44,799 nt of DNA from the IMG/VR virus record IMGVR_UViG_3300017613_000536, positions 1-44,799 of that record; one strand, 5' to 3'. The position numbers were made by a program, and so were the translations under genes. The notes beneath the pieces are model-generated. The model had not been told where the DNA came from and made no database searches. It saw only the letters and a program-made list of their open reading frames with translations. The DNA comes from a virus. This document shows, piece by piece, positions 32,584-40,600 of the stretch (position 1 is the first letter of the stretch; each line of letters opens with the position of its first letter).

Positions 32584-34673
32584 TACTTGGTACCTCCTGG
32601 TCCTGCTGTGGGTTTGGGTGCAGCCGCCTCTGCCGCCGCTGCTTTCTCTGCATTCTGTAGTTCGATACCTTCACGCAGGGCCTGTACCTGTGCTTGCATA
32701 CCTTGCAGTTGCTGGCCATGCTCCGCGGCTTCTGCCTTCATCAGGTCCGCTATGCCCTTGATCAGGGTTTCAAACTCCTTGCGGTCCTGGTCCCTGGTTT
32801 CCAGGGCGAGCTTGTCCTTCTGTACCTGGGCCTCGAGCTCGAGCTTGAGCATCTCCGGGTCTGGAGGAGGGGGCTCAGGCGGGGGATCGTCCGGACCTGG
32901 TTCCTTGATCCCAGGAGGGATCATTTTCTCCAGTCGTTTCTGAAGTTCCGCGGCTCCAGGAACGTCGAGATTCTTCACAACCAAATCTATGGCAGCGACC
33001 CCCGCCTGAGGTACCGTTTTGACTATCTCCAGGAGGGCTTCTGCAGCCTCCTGTCGTTGAGTGCTATACGATGGGCCAATATCGACCCGCACGTCATATT
33101 TCCCTACTGTGAGGTCGTTCAGGTAGTCCGATACATCCGGGTTGTACACCGTGGGGGGCTGGTACTGCTTGCTCTGCTGCATCTCCTGGATCTTGGAGGG
33201 GTGTATCATCTCCGGGTCCATACCGACCGGCTGGTTGATCGGCACCTCGAGCTCGCTATCGTCCTCCCCGCGGATACGAATCACGTCCTCCTTGTCGTAT
33301 ACCTTGGGGATCAGGTCGATGAGGATCTTGCCGTTCCGGGTAAGGGCCGCTTCGAACATATTGGTGAACCCGAACGCCCCGGTATCACCCTCCCGCTGCC
33401 TTGCGAGGATGGCCTTCCCGCTCTTCTCTTGGCCCTCGTCACCCAGGGAGGCCTGGTACAGGCCCATACTCGACATGATGTCGTGCTCCATGCGCTGTAG
33501 CTCGGCACTGATGGCCGTACTCATCATGGGCGGCGCCTCGCGCTTCGGGCCGATTGGTGCCATGGGGTCTGCGGTGTACACCAGGTAGGTGTAGTTCTTC
33601 TCGCTCTGTGCGTCCCACATCTCCTGCGAGCTCTCGAGCATCTTGCCCGTGACCAGGAAGGGAGCAGTAGGTGCCAGCGCGATCTGCTCGGTGACGCTCG
33701 ATGACCAGTAGTTGTACATTTGTTGCGGTTCCCTGGCCATACGGACCATACCGCGGTTGTGCCGGCGCTCTCCGATCCATGTCTCCTTGCCCAAGGCCAC
33801 CACGATCGGGATGTGAACGCCTGGCCACTCGTGAGGGCCGTCCAGGAGCTCGCTGCCACACAGCAGACAGCTGAAGAGCGTCTCCTTCTCTTGCAATCCC
33901 TGCTCGGGGTCTGCCTTCTTGGTGGCCCAATACCAGTACTCTGCCACCCGGACCTTCTTCTCGGTCCTCCAGGCCTGGTCCTCGTCTGTAGAGGACGAAT
34001 CCCAGTCCTGAATGGCGGCGTTCGGGTACCTGTCCCGGAACGCGGCCTCGGGTAATAGCTCGGTGACGAACATATACCGGGCATCGCCCAGGTCCACGTT
34101 CCGGCTCTCCGGATCCCAGTACACCACCAGGGGGTTAGGCATCCGCTCTATGCGGATCTCCTTCTCACCGTCTCTGTCTGTAATCACCCGTATGCGCCAT
34201 GCACCACGACCCCCGGAGATGACCCCATCGAATGCACTCCCATACGCAGCGCTTGCGTTGGAGTTGTACTCAACGTGCCGTACTATGCCCCCGAAGATCT
34301 CAGCTACCTTCGGGTCGGCCTTCGAATCGACAGGTATCACCTTTACCGCTGGTGAGCTCTGCCGGAAGTCTCCACTGATCTGGTCTACCTTCTCCACGAT
34401 CTTGTTAATGGTCAGGCACGGCCGTGGGGGCTGGGCGCCCATTCTCTTGGCCTTCACGTCTACAGGCCACTGATCCCCGTTCAGGAACGTCAAGTCATCA
34501 CGGTACGCCTTGCGCTGGTCCTGGTCGGCATCTGCAGCATATGCGAACCGCTCTCTGGCCTTGCGTACAAAGTCGGCCTCCTGGGTCTTCGACATACGCT
34601 TGCCGGCCTTCTTGCGGCGCCGCTCCTCGAGCTTGCTTGCCCCTGGGTCCAACATCTCTACGACTGGTTCCAT
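32583..34673 (-). CDS. Portal protein, P22 gp1-like
   Basis: This 696-residue product matches P22-type portal proteins: RKAYRDDLTFLNGDQWP, PRPCLTINKIVEKVDQISGDFRQSSPAVKV, ESRNVDLGDARYMFVTELLP and the long helical barrel with QKDKLALETRDQDRKEF near the C-terminus. A Pro-rich stretch (EPGPDDPPPEPPPPDPEM, near residue 590) precedes the C-terminal helical barrel, which is long as in P22. The portal is the 12-subunit ring through which DNA enters and leaves. ATG at 34673, 3 bp after the terminase stop. Confidence 0.93.
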   Translation of the reverse strand: MEPVVEMLDPGASKLEERRRKKAGKRMSKTQEADFVRKARERFAYAADADQDQRKAYRDDLTFLNGDQWPVDVKAKRMGAQPPRPCLTINKIVEKVDQISGDFRQSSPAVKVIPVDSKADPKVAEIFGGIVRHVEYNSNASAAYGSAFDGVISGGRGAWRIRVITDRDGEKEIRIERMPNPLVVYWDPESRNVDLGDARYMFVTELLPEAAFRDRYPNAAIQDWDSSSTDEDQAWRTEKKVRVAEYWYWATKKADPEQGLQEKETLFSCLLCGSELLDGPHEWPGVHIPIVVALGKETWIGERRHNRGMVRMAREPQQMYNYWSSSVTEQIALAPTAPFLVTGKMLESSQEMWDAQSEKNYTYLVYTADPMAPIGPKREAPPMMSTAISAELQRMEHDIMSSMGLYQASLGDEGQEKSGKAILARQREGDTGAFGFTNMFEAALTRNGKILIDLIPKVYDKEDVIRIRGEDDSELEVPINQPVGMDPEMIHPSKIQEMQQSKQYQPPTVYNPDVSDYLNDLTVGKYDVRVDIGPSYSTQRQEAAEALLEIVKTVPQAGVAAIDLVVKNLDVPGAAELQKRLEKMIPPGIKEPGPDDPPPEPPPPDPEMLKLELEAQVQKDKLALETRDQDRKEFETLIKGIADLMKAEAAEHGQQLQGMQAQVQALREGIELQNAEKAAAAEAAAPKPTAGPGGTK

Positions 34674-34676
34674 GCC

Positions 34677-36011
34677 TTACCCTCCCATCCATGATCCGGA
34701 ATGTACGTTGGACCGCTGGCCGACCGCTCCCGGCATCCTGAACTTTACCTTCGGCTGATACCCCACTGCGAAATGACCGAACGAATCAGCGGGGTGCGAG
34801 GCCCAGTCGTGATCAGGGGTATTAAGAAAACTTCTCCGCTCCGGATCCCACTTGCGTGAATAGTTCCTCAATGCGTCCAGACCCAGCTTGCACTTGACCT
34901 GGTCGAAGTACGTCTTCGGAATGAGTACCCTGGAGGCCGTGACCCGCTGCGTAGGGTCCATCTTCGGGATGACCTCCATGCGGCGCCCGTGAGCCTCTGC
35001 GATCATGTACGGGCTCTTGGCGTTCGCGGCAAAACTACGGCCCTTGAAGTCGTGAGGGACGTAGTCCGTGCCGTACGAGTACTTCGCACGCTCCGGGGCG
35101 GCCAGAAGACCCAGGTAGTAGTCGATGCCCTGGCCCGTACCCTCAATGTAATCGAAGGCGTGCGTCTCTCCACCCGGCAAAACCTGCCACAGCCATATAC
35201 TGGTATGATCATGAACTCCGATATCCCAACTCGTATGTACCGGCAGTGCAGGGTCATGAGGCACGTCCCGGATCCGGCCGGCAGCCTGGGCCTCCACCAT
35301 GAGCTTGCCGTAGTACGCACCGACCATGGCGGCTTCGAAGGAGCAATAGAACTCCTGGTCCACCATGTCTTCGCTCATACCGGAGTTGCGCTCGCCCTGG
35401 ATGGCGTTCTCGGTGATGGCTTGCGTCTCTCGTACCGTGAGAATCTCCGCGAACCAGTCCGGATTCTCCGTGGCCATATCGAACAGGGTCTTTCCGTGGT
35501 TCATGCCCCTGGGGGTGTAGATGAACCATGCCCACCCGCCGTTCTCGGTCAAGATCGGCCGGATGTATTCCCACGCGGAAGGCTTGCTCACGGAGTACTC
35601 ACTCATGATCAGGCCGGCCGGGTTACTGCCCACCAGGCTGTCGTAGTTGTCTGACCCGCACAGCTGCCAGATAGACCCACACTTCAGCGTGATCTTCATC
35701 TCCTGCACGTTGGTCTTCTCCCGGATCGCCTCCGGGAACGCCCAGTCGATGATCTTCTGGGGCTTCTTGTACTGGTCGTACACAATGCCGTCCCAGATGA
35801 CTTTTCGCGCCTGATTTTGTTGCGGCAACATATGCCAGTACGTTCCGATCCTCTTGTGGCTCTCAACCGCGGTACGGTGGATTGCGGTGAGGTCCTTGCC
35901 GGCACGGCGGTGCCATACCGAAACTGCACGTCTACCGCCACCAGCGAAGTACTGCCACACTGGCGTCTGGTACTGTCTCAGCGAGAAGTTACTCGGTAGG
36001 CTTACTGTCAT
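34677..36011 (-). CDS. Terminase large subunit
   Basis: This 444-residue product has an ATPase domain with Walker A WHRRAGKD (33-40) and Walker B LIMSEY (134-139). The C-terminal nuclease starts at SWDIGVHDHTSIWLWQV (near 244), with later acidic residues in YGTDYVPHDFKG and DHDWASHPADSFGHFA. It packages DNA through the portal and cuts the concatemer. The sequence type (HRRAGKD, DIGxxDxTSIW) belongs to a group found in many podoviruses. ATG at 36011, overlapping the preceding gene by 23 bp. Confidence 0.93.
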   Translation of the reverse strand: MTVSLPSNFSLRQYQTPVWQYFAGGGRRAVSVWHRRAGKDLTAIHRTAVESHKRIGTYWHMLPQQNQARKVIWDGIVYDQYKKPQKIIDWAFPEAIREKTNVQEMKITLKCGSIWQLCGSDNYDSLVGSNPAGLIMSEYSVSKPSAWEYIRPILTENGGWAWFIYTPRGMNHGKTLFDMATENPDWFAEILTVRETQAITENAIQGERNSGMSEDMVDQEFYCSFEAAMVGAYYGKLMVEAQAAGRIRDVPHDPALPVHTSWDIGVHDHTSIWLWQVLPGGETHAFDYIEGTGQGIDYYLGLLAAPERAKYSYGTDYVPHDFKGRSFAANAKSPYMIAEAHGRRMEVIPKMDPTQRVTASRVLIPKTYFDQVKCKLGLDALRNYSRKWDPERRSFLNTPDHDWASHPADSFGHFAVGYQPKVKFRMPGAVGQRSNVHSGSWMGG

Positions 36012-36366
36012 CTGTCGGTTGCTCTCCCGTTCTTGGTAGCTCCGGACACCCGGACTGCTCCTGTATGCTGATATGCACCGGGCCGCTCACGTTGTGGTCC
36101 ACCTTGTCGCTGGGCTTGATGCCCAGGTGGCCGCCCAGGTCCTGGCGTGCCTTCTGCCGGGTGCCCCAGTTCGGGGTGCCGTAGGCGATCTCGTACGTGC
36201 CTTCGCTCTCCTTGCCCTTCGGCCCTGGTACCCACTTGTAATGAGGGTCCTCGGCACAGATCTCGGCCTTCAGCTTGTACGCGTACAACTTCATGTTCAG
36301 CCGCGCTTGCGCGAACTCCTCCATCAGCGGATCCGGCTGGTCCATCTCCTTGGGTGTTATCTTCAT
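35989..36366 (-). CDS. Probable terminase small subunit
   Basis: This 125-residue product lies directly before the large subunit gene and overlaps it. An N-terminal helical segment (MEEFAQARLNMKLYAYKLKAE) is followed by ARQDLGGHLGIKPSDKVDHNVSGPVHISI. That pattern resembles the C-terminal end of small terminases (KALELLGKHLG...DKVEH). A clear N-terminal helix-turn-helix is missing. If it is the small subunit it would recognise the packaging site. The HTH protein at 38963-39214 is the other candidate. Confidence 0.65.
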   Translation of the reverse strand: MKITPKEMDQPDPLMEEFAQARLNMKLYAYKLKAEICAEDPHYKWVPGPKGKESEGTYEIAYGTPNWGTRQKARQDLGGHLGIKPSDKVDHNVSGPVHISIQEQSGCPELPRTGEQPTDDSKPTE

Positions 36367-36512
36367 TCCAGCGCTACCTCCAGGTCGATCTGCGGGTAGT
36401 CACGCACATCGTAGATCTCAGGTGCAATGGATACGGACAGAGCCGTGAACGTGATGATGCAGATGCATAGCACCACCACCACCGCGACCTCTATGAGATC
36501 GTCCCAGGTCAT
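36363..36512 (-). CDS. Tiny single-pass membrane protein
   Basis: This 49-residue product starts MTWDDLIEVAVVVVLCICI. Residues 6-29 form one hydrophobic helix, followed by a short tail (APEIYDVRDYPQIDLEVALE). The ATG at 36512 has a GAGGAC site and overlaps the stop of a 14-codon frame upstream. A longer open frame exists but has no good site. It ends in an ATGA overlap with the small-terminase candidate. Position near the holin-like and DUF5675 genes suggests a part in lysis, unproven. Confidence 0.62.
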   Translation of the reverse strand: MTWDDLIEVAVVVVLCICIITFTALSVSIAPEIYDVRDYPQIDLEVALE

Positions 36513-36556
36513 TAGATCTTGTCCTCGTCCAGCTTGTGATCCCCACACCAGCCCAT
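36512..36556 (-). CDS. 14-codon possible leader peptide
   Basis: ATG at 36556 follows GGGGAG and encodes MGWCGDHKLDEDKI before TAA, which overlaps the next ATG (TAATG). It is too short to judge by composition. It may only couple translation of the membrane protein gene to the holin-like gene upstream. Confidence 0.3.
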   Translation of the reverse strand: MGWCGDHKLDEDKI

Positions 36557-36559
36557 GAG

Positions 36560-36868
36560 TTAGTACTCCCCTCTCCTCTGCCACCCTTTCAGGCCAAGTG
36601 ATCCAAGTACCAGGCCCACGGACTGGATCGGTATCTCGATGAACTGCCCCTGCATGATCGACATCGCGCACCAGGTACCGACCACCGCGGTGACCACAAA
36701 CACGGTGAGCACGCGCATGGTCGATAATTGCCCGTTGTTGTCCTGCAGTAGTGTTCCCCTGCCTCTGACCTCTGCGTTGTCCTGCAGGTCCATGATCTGC
36801 CTCTGCAGCCCTCTCAGGGCGTCCTCCGTCTCGAGGGTGAATGCCCTGTCTCCGAGTTCTTCGGTCAT
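36560..36868 (-). CDS. Holin-like membrane protein
   Basis: This 102-residue product has a charged N-terminal helix (DALRGLQRQIMDLQDNAEVRG), then two hydrophobic segments: MRVLTVFVVTAVVGTWCAMSIM (about 51-72) and IPIQSVGLVLGSLGLKG (about 79-95). It ends in a basic tail. Such two-helix small proteins with a charged end are typical of phage holins. It overlaps the DUF5675 gene by 4 bp, which supports a lysis pair. Sequence alone does not prove the holin role. Confidence 0.65.
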   Translation of the reverse strand: MTEELGDRAFTLETEDALRGLQRQIMDLQDNAEVRGRGTLLQDNNGQLSTMRVLTVFVVTAVVGTWCAMSIMQGQFIEIPIQSVGLVLGSLGLKGWQRRGEY

Positions 36869-37293
36869 ATCTTCACCCCTACAATCGTTAAGTGGAGGAG
36901 GTCCTTCTGGAAGGTGACGGCCTCAAACGCCGCGGTGATCTGCGAGCTCGAGGTGACCGCTCGAGGTCCTGGCCTGGTCAGCTGTCCGGGGTACCGGCCG
37001 ATCAGGATGCAGCCCTCGGTATCCTCCCAGGTGTTGCCAGCATGGCCGGCCAGGATGATGCCGTCACGACCTTCTACGCCCATGACGTACCAGACATCCC
37101 TGCCGTACTTATCACTCAACCACCGTTCGCAGACGTAGTGTCCCTCCGGGATGCAGGAAACGCTCTGCTCGTTGTTCTTCCAAGGCAGCTCCAGGCAGTA
37201 TGAGAAGAGTTGGTGGTCCACCATGAACACGCCCAGGATCTCTGTGGGGCCGTGCTCGAGCCGTACGATACCGATGTCGAGCTGTCTGCTCAT
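36865..37293 (-). CDS. DUF5675-family protein, possible lysis enzyme
   Basis: This 142-residue product carries the DUF5675 pattern: FSYCLELPWKNNEQSVSCIPEGHY, GRDGIILAGHAGNTWEDTEGCILIGRYPG. The His-x-Gly and Cys in GHAG...GCILIG resemble the arrangement in L,D-transpeptidase-like folds, and members are common in phage lysis regions. It may act on peptidoglycan, either as endolysin or as a cell-wall binding partner. No other endolysin was found in the genome. It overlaps the holin-like gene downstream and a basic-protein gene upstream, each by 4 bp. Confidence 0.82.
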   Translation of the reverse strand: MSRQLDIGIVRLEHGPTEILGVFMVDHQLFSYCLELPWKNNEQSVSCIPEGHYVCERWLSDKYGRDVWYVMGVEGRDGIILAGHAGNTWEDTEGCILIGRYPGQLTRPGPRAVTSSSQITAAFEAVTFQKDLLHLTIVGVKI

Positions 37294-37793
37294 TTCTTCT
37301 TCCTCTTGAACCCTGGTCCCATCTGCTTCAGGTACTGCTGTGTCTTCCGCATCGGCTCGCTTACCTGCTCACCCTGGAAGTCCCCGTTGCTCACCGCCCT
37401 GCGTCCGTATGGCTTGCCCTGCGTAGGGCCAAGAGAGGGGTTGTACCCTGGGCTCTTGCCCCGTGAAGGTGCCGGCGCGGATCCGCGTCGTGCCGGTGCC
37501 GGATCTCCACGCCTGAATGTGGGGTTGGTGCCAGGTGCGAACTGGGGTACCGGGCTGGGCCGACCACCATGGACTCGAGGTGTGAGCGAGGGCTTGAAGG
37601 GGTTGCGCTTGCCTCCCTCCGGATGGAACTGGCCCATCTGCTTCTTGTAGTCGGTGGCCAGGTTGGTGGTGCCCGACTTCTTCTTCTTCACCCTCTCGTC
37701 GGACGCCTTGTTGTCCTTCTCGAGCTTCTTCTTCCGGGAGAGGGGCTTGCCCGTGTTGGGATCCCTGTCTCTATTCCAGGTTGACCCTCGCAT
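37290..37793 (-). CDS. Basic, disordered protein
   Basis: This 167-residue product starts MRGSTWNRDRDPNTGKPLSR. The ATG at 37793 follows TAGGAGGATTATCG. It is very rich in Lys, Arg, Pro and Gly (KKKLEKDNKASDERVKKKK, RRGDPAPARRGSAPAPSRG, ends GFKRKKK), with no predicted fold. It might bind DNA or RNA, neutralise packaged DNA or be a structural filler. No family is recognised. It overlaps the DUF5675 gene by 4 bp. Confidence 0.7.
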   Translation of the reverse strand: MRGSTWNRDRDPNTGKPLSRKKKLEKDNKASDERVKKKKSGTTNLATDYKKQMGQFHPEGGKRNPFKPSLTPRVHGGRPSPVPQFAPGTNPTFRRGDPAPARRGSAPAPSRGKSPGYNPSLGPTQGKPYGRRAVSNGDFQGEQVSEPMRKTQQYLKQMGPGFKRKKK

Positions 37794-37804
37794 CGATAAT
37801 CCTC

Positions 37805-38167
37805 CTATGGTTGTGGGGTACACCCGAACCCATCAGGCACGTCTGGCGGCGTAGTATCCGCAATAGAGGCACAGGCGTGCTCCGAAGGGCCGCTCTCGTT
37901 GCCGGAGGTATCGAAGGCGGTCAGTACCCAGCAATAGGTCTGCCCGTCTGCAGGTACGCCTGGGAGTGATACGTTGGTGTTGGGCGCCGGGATCACGAGC
38001 AGCGCATCGGCAGGGTCATACACGCCGTCAGCCTCCTCGAGGTACAGCCTGTACCCGGCCAGGTCTGGCTCGGTGTTGGCATTCCAGGAGAACAGTACAG
38101 ACGCCGCGAACGCGATACCCGCGGTGGCCATTACGATCACAGCTACCATGCAGAGCTTCTTCATCAT
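37805..38167 (-). CDS. Secreted single fibronectin type III-like domain protein
   Basis: This 120-residue product has a Sec signal peptide (MVAVIVMATAGIAFA) and one FN3 domain: VLFSWNANTEPDLAGYRLYLEE, then TYCWVLTAFDTSGNESGPSEHA. It ends in a short Pro/Cys tail (TTPPDVPDGFGCTPQP). FN3 domains bind proteins or glycans. A lone secreted FN3 protein in a phage late operon could decorate the infected cell or the periplasm. Three Cys may pair. ATG at 38167 overlaps the upstream stop (ATGA). Confidence 0.8.
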   Translation of the reverse strand: MMKKLCMVAVIVMATAGIAFAASVLFSWNANTEPDLAGYRLYLEEADGVYDPADALLVIPAPNTNVSLPGVPADGQTYCWVLTAFDTSGNESGPSEHACASIADTTPPDVPDGFGCTPQP

Positions 38168-38490
38168 GGCTTGCCTCCCTTGTGTACGGCCACGCCCTTG
38201 AACCCACCCTTGGCCGCGACCTGTTTGACAGAGTTGGCTTGCCTCGCTGCGATCGCCCTGGACCGTGGGCCTCCACGCCCCGCGGCAGCCGCCTTCTGTC
38301 TCATCTGCTGCCCGAACGCTTTTACGGCCTGTCCTCGAGGCCCTCCGCGCTGCCTGGGTACGGGCGGTGGAACTCCTGCCCCTGGTACCGGGCGCCCTAC
38401 CATCACCCCTGGTTGCCCCTGGACAGGCCTTCTCTGTCGTACTGCTGGTCGTGCCCTACCTACCGCCCCACCTGGGCTGCCCTTGATCAT
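38164..38490 (-). CDS. Arg/Gly/Pro-rich basic protein
   Basis: This 108-residue product starts MIKGSPGGAVGRARPAVRQR. The ATG at 38490 follows AAGGAGGT, better than the longer open frame. It has low complexity: RGGPRGQAVKAFGQQMRQK, AAAAGRGGPRSRAIAAR, ending GGFKGVAVHKGGKP. It is strongly basic and probably disordered, like the 37290-37793 product. Nucleic acid binding is plausible. No family is recognised. Confidence 0.68.
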   Translation of the reverse strand: MIKGSPGGAVGRARPAVRQRRPVQGQPGVMVGRPVPGAGVPPPVPRQRGGPRGQAVKAFGQQMRQKAAAAGRGGPRSRAIAARQANSVKQVAAKGGFKGVAVHKGGKP

Positions 38491-38521
38491 TCGCTGACCT
38501 CCTTGTGATCTGCGTGCCTGA

Positions 38522-38815
38522 TCATCGTTTGGTCTTGCCTCGCTTGGCTTTGACCTTCTTACGCTTCGGTACCGCCTGGTACCCATATTGGTTCAGGAGC
38601 TCTTGCTCCCGCTCTTCTCTCGTGAGGGTGACTGGTTCGAACATGGCTTTGAGCCGGCTCCAGCATGACGGTTTCTGGCCTCGCCGTTCCCACCATAGGT
38701 AGGCATTGAACACCTTCTCCGACAGCCAGAGCCTAAGCCTCTTCACGGTGCCATCTCCGCGTCCCCCTTTCTCTACCTTCGCCGTCTGGGGTGAACCTGA
38801 CCTTAGGTACATCAA
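38522..38815 (-). CDS. Small basic hypothetical protein, first late gene
   Basis: The frame has up to 97 residues. The C-terminal 70 look like a real small basic protein (VKRLRLWLSEKVFNAYLWWERRG...REEREQELLNQYGYQAVPKRKKVKAKRGKTKR). The start is unclear: TTG at 38815 and ATG at 38812 have no ribosome-binding site, whereas GTG at 38746 follows GGAG at 8 bases and would give about 74 residues. It is the first gene after the gap between early and late blocks, where a late regulator might be expected, but no motif supports that. Confidence 0.6.
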   Translation of the reverse strand: MMYLRSGSPQTAKVEKGGRGDGTVKRLRLWLSEKVFNAYLWWERRGQKPSCWSRLKAMFEPVTLTREEREQELLNQYGYQAVPKRKKVKAKRGKTKR

Positions 38816-38962
38816 GGGTACGACAGGGCGGCACTACGGTGTCAAATTTCCGTCAGGGGGGTATTACAGAAGGGTATTGAGGGGGTACCACGGTACGGTA
38901 CCCCCCTGGGGTATAAAATAAAATAAGGTGGTGAGCTTATTTTCGTTAGCAGTTCCGGGGAG
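38816..38962. promoter_or_regulatory. Early/late junction with two hairpins and GGGGTA repeats
   Basis: This 147-bp gap is one of the longest in the genome. GGGGGTACC (38881-38889) pairs with GGTACCCCC (38897-38905). AAAATAAG (38920-38927) pairs with CTTATTTT (38936-38943) and on the minus strand is followed by ATTTTATA, so the second hairpin may terminate the early transcript. Copies of GGGGTA/AGGGTA lie near 38857, 38871, 38882 and 38907, possible operator repeats. TTGACA reads 38845-38840 on the minus strand, but the -10 position is poor. Confidence 0.5.
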
Positions 38963-39214
38963 TTACAACGCCCCGTATTTCCTGTTCCAGTTGCAGACGT
39001 AGGCCTGGACCCGATTTTCCCATGCGAAGTACTCCTCCCGCGCTGGGCCTCGCACCTCCTTTCGGCGTACGTTGCGGGTATTGATAGCCTGGCACAAGAG
39101 CATATTCTTAACGTGCTTCTTTTTGAGCTTGGGGAGGGATATGCCCATGTAGTCAGCGATGGCCTGAAGGCCGCAAAACTCCACTTGGGGGCGTACCTCT
39201 GACCAGTCGCTCAT
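38963..39214 (-). CDS. Small helix-turn-helix protein at the end of the early operon
   Basis: This 83-residue product has FCGLQAIADYMGISLPKLKKKHV (about 13-35), a clear helix-turn-helix with a basic second half. KNMLLCQAINTRNVRRKEV and a Trp/Tyr-rich tail (EEYFAWENRVQAYVCNWNRKYGAL) follow. It could be a late-gene regulator acting on the neighbouring junction, or a small-terminase-like DNA-binding protein. It overlaps the upstream gene by 4 bp. Confidence 0.72.
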   Translation of the reverse strand: MSDWSEVRPQVEFCGLQAIADYMGISLPKLKKKHVKNMLLCQAINTRNVRRKEVRGPAREEYFAWENRVQAYVCNWNRKYGAL

Positions 39215-39636
39215 CGGTTAGGGGCCCTCCAGACTATGCCGGTAATGTGCATTAGGGTGAGAGCCATACTCGCCCTGGTATCCATGAACACCTGATCGAT
39301 ACCGTCCTTCTTGAGCGGTATGGGGGGCCGATCGGGCACGAAGCATGAGAAGAACACCGGCGCTCGGGCGCCGTTCTCCGATACCCATTGCCAGTCCATA
39401 CGGTAGACGTACCCTTCCGCGAACGATTCTCCCTTGCCCTGGGACAGGTCGAAGGCCTCGCTCATGAGCCAGAGTCGGTCTTTCGGATCCACCCACATCC
39501 TGGTACCCATTGGGGACCGAACACGCTCCAATTTCATACTCTCCGCTCCCTTCTCCTTTGGTTCCCTCTTCTTCCGTGGCCGGGTTGTGGTATACATCCT
39601 GGGCCTTTTGTGCCGAAGCACCTCTTTTTGCGTCAT
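39211..39636 (-). CDS. Hypothetical early protein
   Basis: This 141-residue product starts MTQKEVLRHKRPRMYTTTRP. ATG at 39636 overlaps the upstream TGA (ATGA) and has a GGAGG site. A second possible start is MKLERVRSPMG. The basic N-terminus is followed by a domain with MWVDPKDRLWLMSEAFDL, YRMDWQWVSENGARAPVFFSCF and RASMALTLMHITGIVW. No known family. It lies between RusA-side genes and the HTH gene. Confidence 0.7.
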   Translation of the reverse strand: MTQKEVLRHKRPRMYTTTRPRKKREPKEKGAESMKLERVRSPMGTRMWVDPKDRLWLMSEAFDLSQGKGESFAEGYVYRMDWQWVSENGARAPVFFSCFVPDRPPIPLKKDGIDQVFMDTRASMALTLMHITGIVWRAPNR

Positions 39637-39944
39637 CGGAGCCTCCGGAGGTGTCTGAGTACCCGTTTCTCGATAAAACGCCGAAATGGGGCCGTCACGG
39701 CCCTCCAGGGGTCCTTTTTGGCCATTCCCAAGGCCCTCCTTGCCGCATCGCCGCGGTCCTTTGCCAGATCCCACCAGGAGGCCCTGGCGTACCATGCCAG
39801 TAGGGGTATCCGGTCGGAGATCTTGAGCTCGAGGATCTGCCGTACCTCCGCGTGCCGGAGGTCCTCGGGTACGGGCTTGACCGGGCTCGCGTTGTCGATA
39901 TACACCTCCCCTGTCTCTTCGTCGTACCGGACCTTGGTGCTCAT
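39633..39944 (-). CDS. Hypothetical early protein with basic C-terminus
   Basis: This 103-residue product starts MSTKVRYDEETGEVYIDN. The ATG at 39944 overlaps the RusA stop (TAATG). The middle is helical (RHAEVRQILELKISDRIPLLAWYARASWWDLAK), and the end is strongly basic (PFRRFIEKRVLRHLRRLR), suggesting nucleic acid contact. Family not recognised. It is probably coupled to RusA translation. Confidence 0.7.
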   Translation of the reverse strand: MSTKVRYDEETGEVYIDNASPVKPVPEDLRHAEVRQILELKISDRIPLLAWYARASWWDLAKDRGDAARRALGMAKKDPWRAVTAPFRRFIEKRVLRHLRRLR

Positions 39945-40324
39945 TAGTTGGTCCCCCTCTCCGGCCACGGTGTCATGGTGACCACCACGCCAGGCATCTC
40001 CTTGTTTTGCGTCCAGGTGTCCCTCAGTCCCATGACCTCCTTCCAGCCGTCCTTGGGCAGGATCCCCGCATCGACCAGGGCGTCCAGGATGAACTTCTTG
40101 GCCGCCACGATGTTGTCCGGATCCCGGCGCTTGTTTGTCTCTTGCCAGGAGAACGTGAACCAGGCCTTCTTCATGGGCTTGATCCCCTGGCTCTTGATCA
40201 TGAGCACGATGTCTGCCTCAATCTTCCTCTTCATAGTGTTGTAGGCGTGCTTGCCAGAGCCCTTCGCCTTGGCCATCTCGTTGAACCCAGGCAATCGCAT
40301 GGTCACGCTCAGTACCTGCTTCAT
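39944..40324 (-). CDS. rusA: RusA-type Holliday junction resolvase
   Basis: This 126-residue product matches the RusA family: RRDPDNIVAAKKFILDALVDAGILPKDGW with the catalytic-type Asp68, Asp70 and later Asp85/Asp92, and Lys in the conserved place. RusA is a dimer that cuts Holliday junctions at specific sites. In phages it resolves recombination intermediates before packaging. It fits with the YqaJ/RecT pair in the same operon. The length is close to E. coli RusA (120). It overlaps both neighbours by 1-4 bp. Confidence 0.92.
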   Translation of the reverse strand: MKQVLSVTMRLPGFNEMAKAKGSGKHAYNTMKRKIEADIVLMIKSQGIKPMKKAWFTFSWQETNKRRDPDNIVAAKKFILDALVDAGILPKDGWKEVMGLRDTWTQNKEMPGVVVTMTPWPERGTN

Positions 40325-40581
40325 GGCAGGGGCACCTCTTCCAGCTTAACCTCGATGGGCTCCGGATCCGCGGCATGGTGGCCGTTGTGGTTACAGAGGA
40401 AGAGCATCCGGACGGTGTCGAACGGCCAGAGCTCGTAGTCCGTGGCGATGTGCTCCAGAACGTCCCGGACAATGATCCGCATCCTGTCCCTGCCGATGTC
40501 CTTCTTGCCCTGGAGTTCGAGCGCCTTCAGGGCACTCTTGATGTACACCTCCTGCTTCAGCTCACTTCTCTTTGACTCCAT
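40321..40581 (-). CDS. Small hypothetical early protein
   Basis: This 86-residue product starts MESKRSELKQEVYIKSALKA. It is mostly helical with DRMRIIVRDVLEHIATDYELWPFDTVRMLFLCNHNGHH; the Cys and the HNGHH cluster could bind metal. It ends in an acidic stretch. No family is recognised. It overlaps RusA by 4 bp (ATGA). Confidence 0.7.
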   Translation of the reverse strand: MESKRSELKQEVYIKSALKALELQGKKDIGRDRMRIIVRDVLEHIATDYELWPFDTVRMLFLCNHNGHHAADPEPIEVKLEEVPLP

Positions 40582-40600
40582 GTTGCCACCCCCCTCTTGG

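Noticed and set aside
38881-38905. GGGGGTACC hairpin as a terminator
   Set aside because: No U-tract follows on either strand. It is kept only as a possible operator or structural element.
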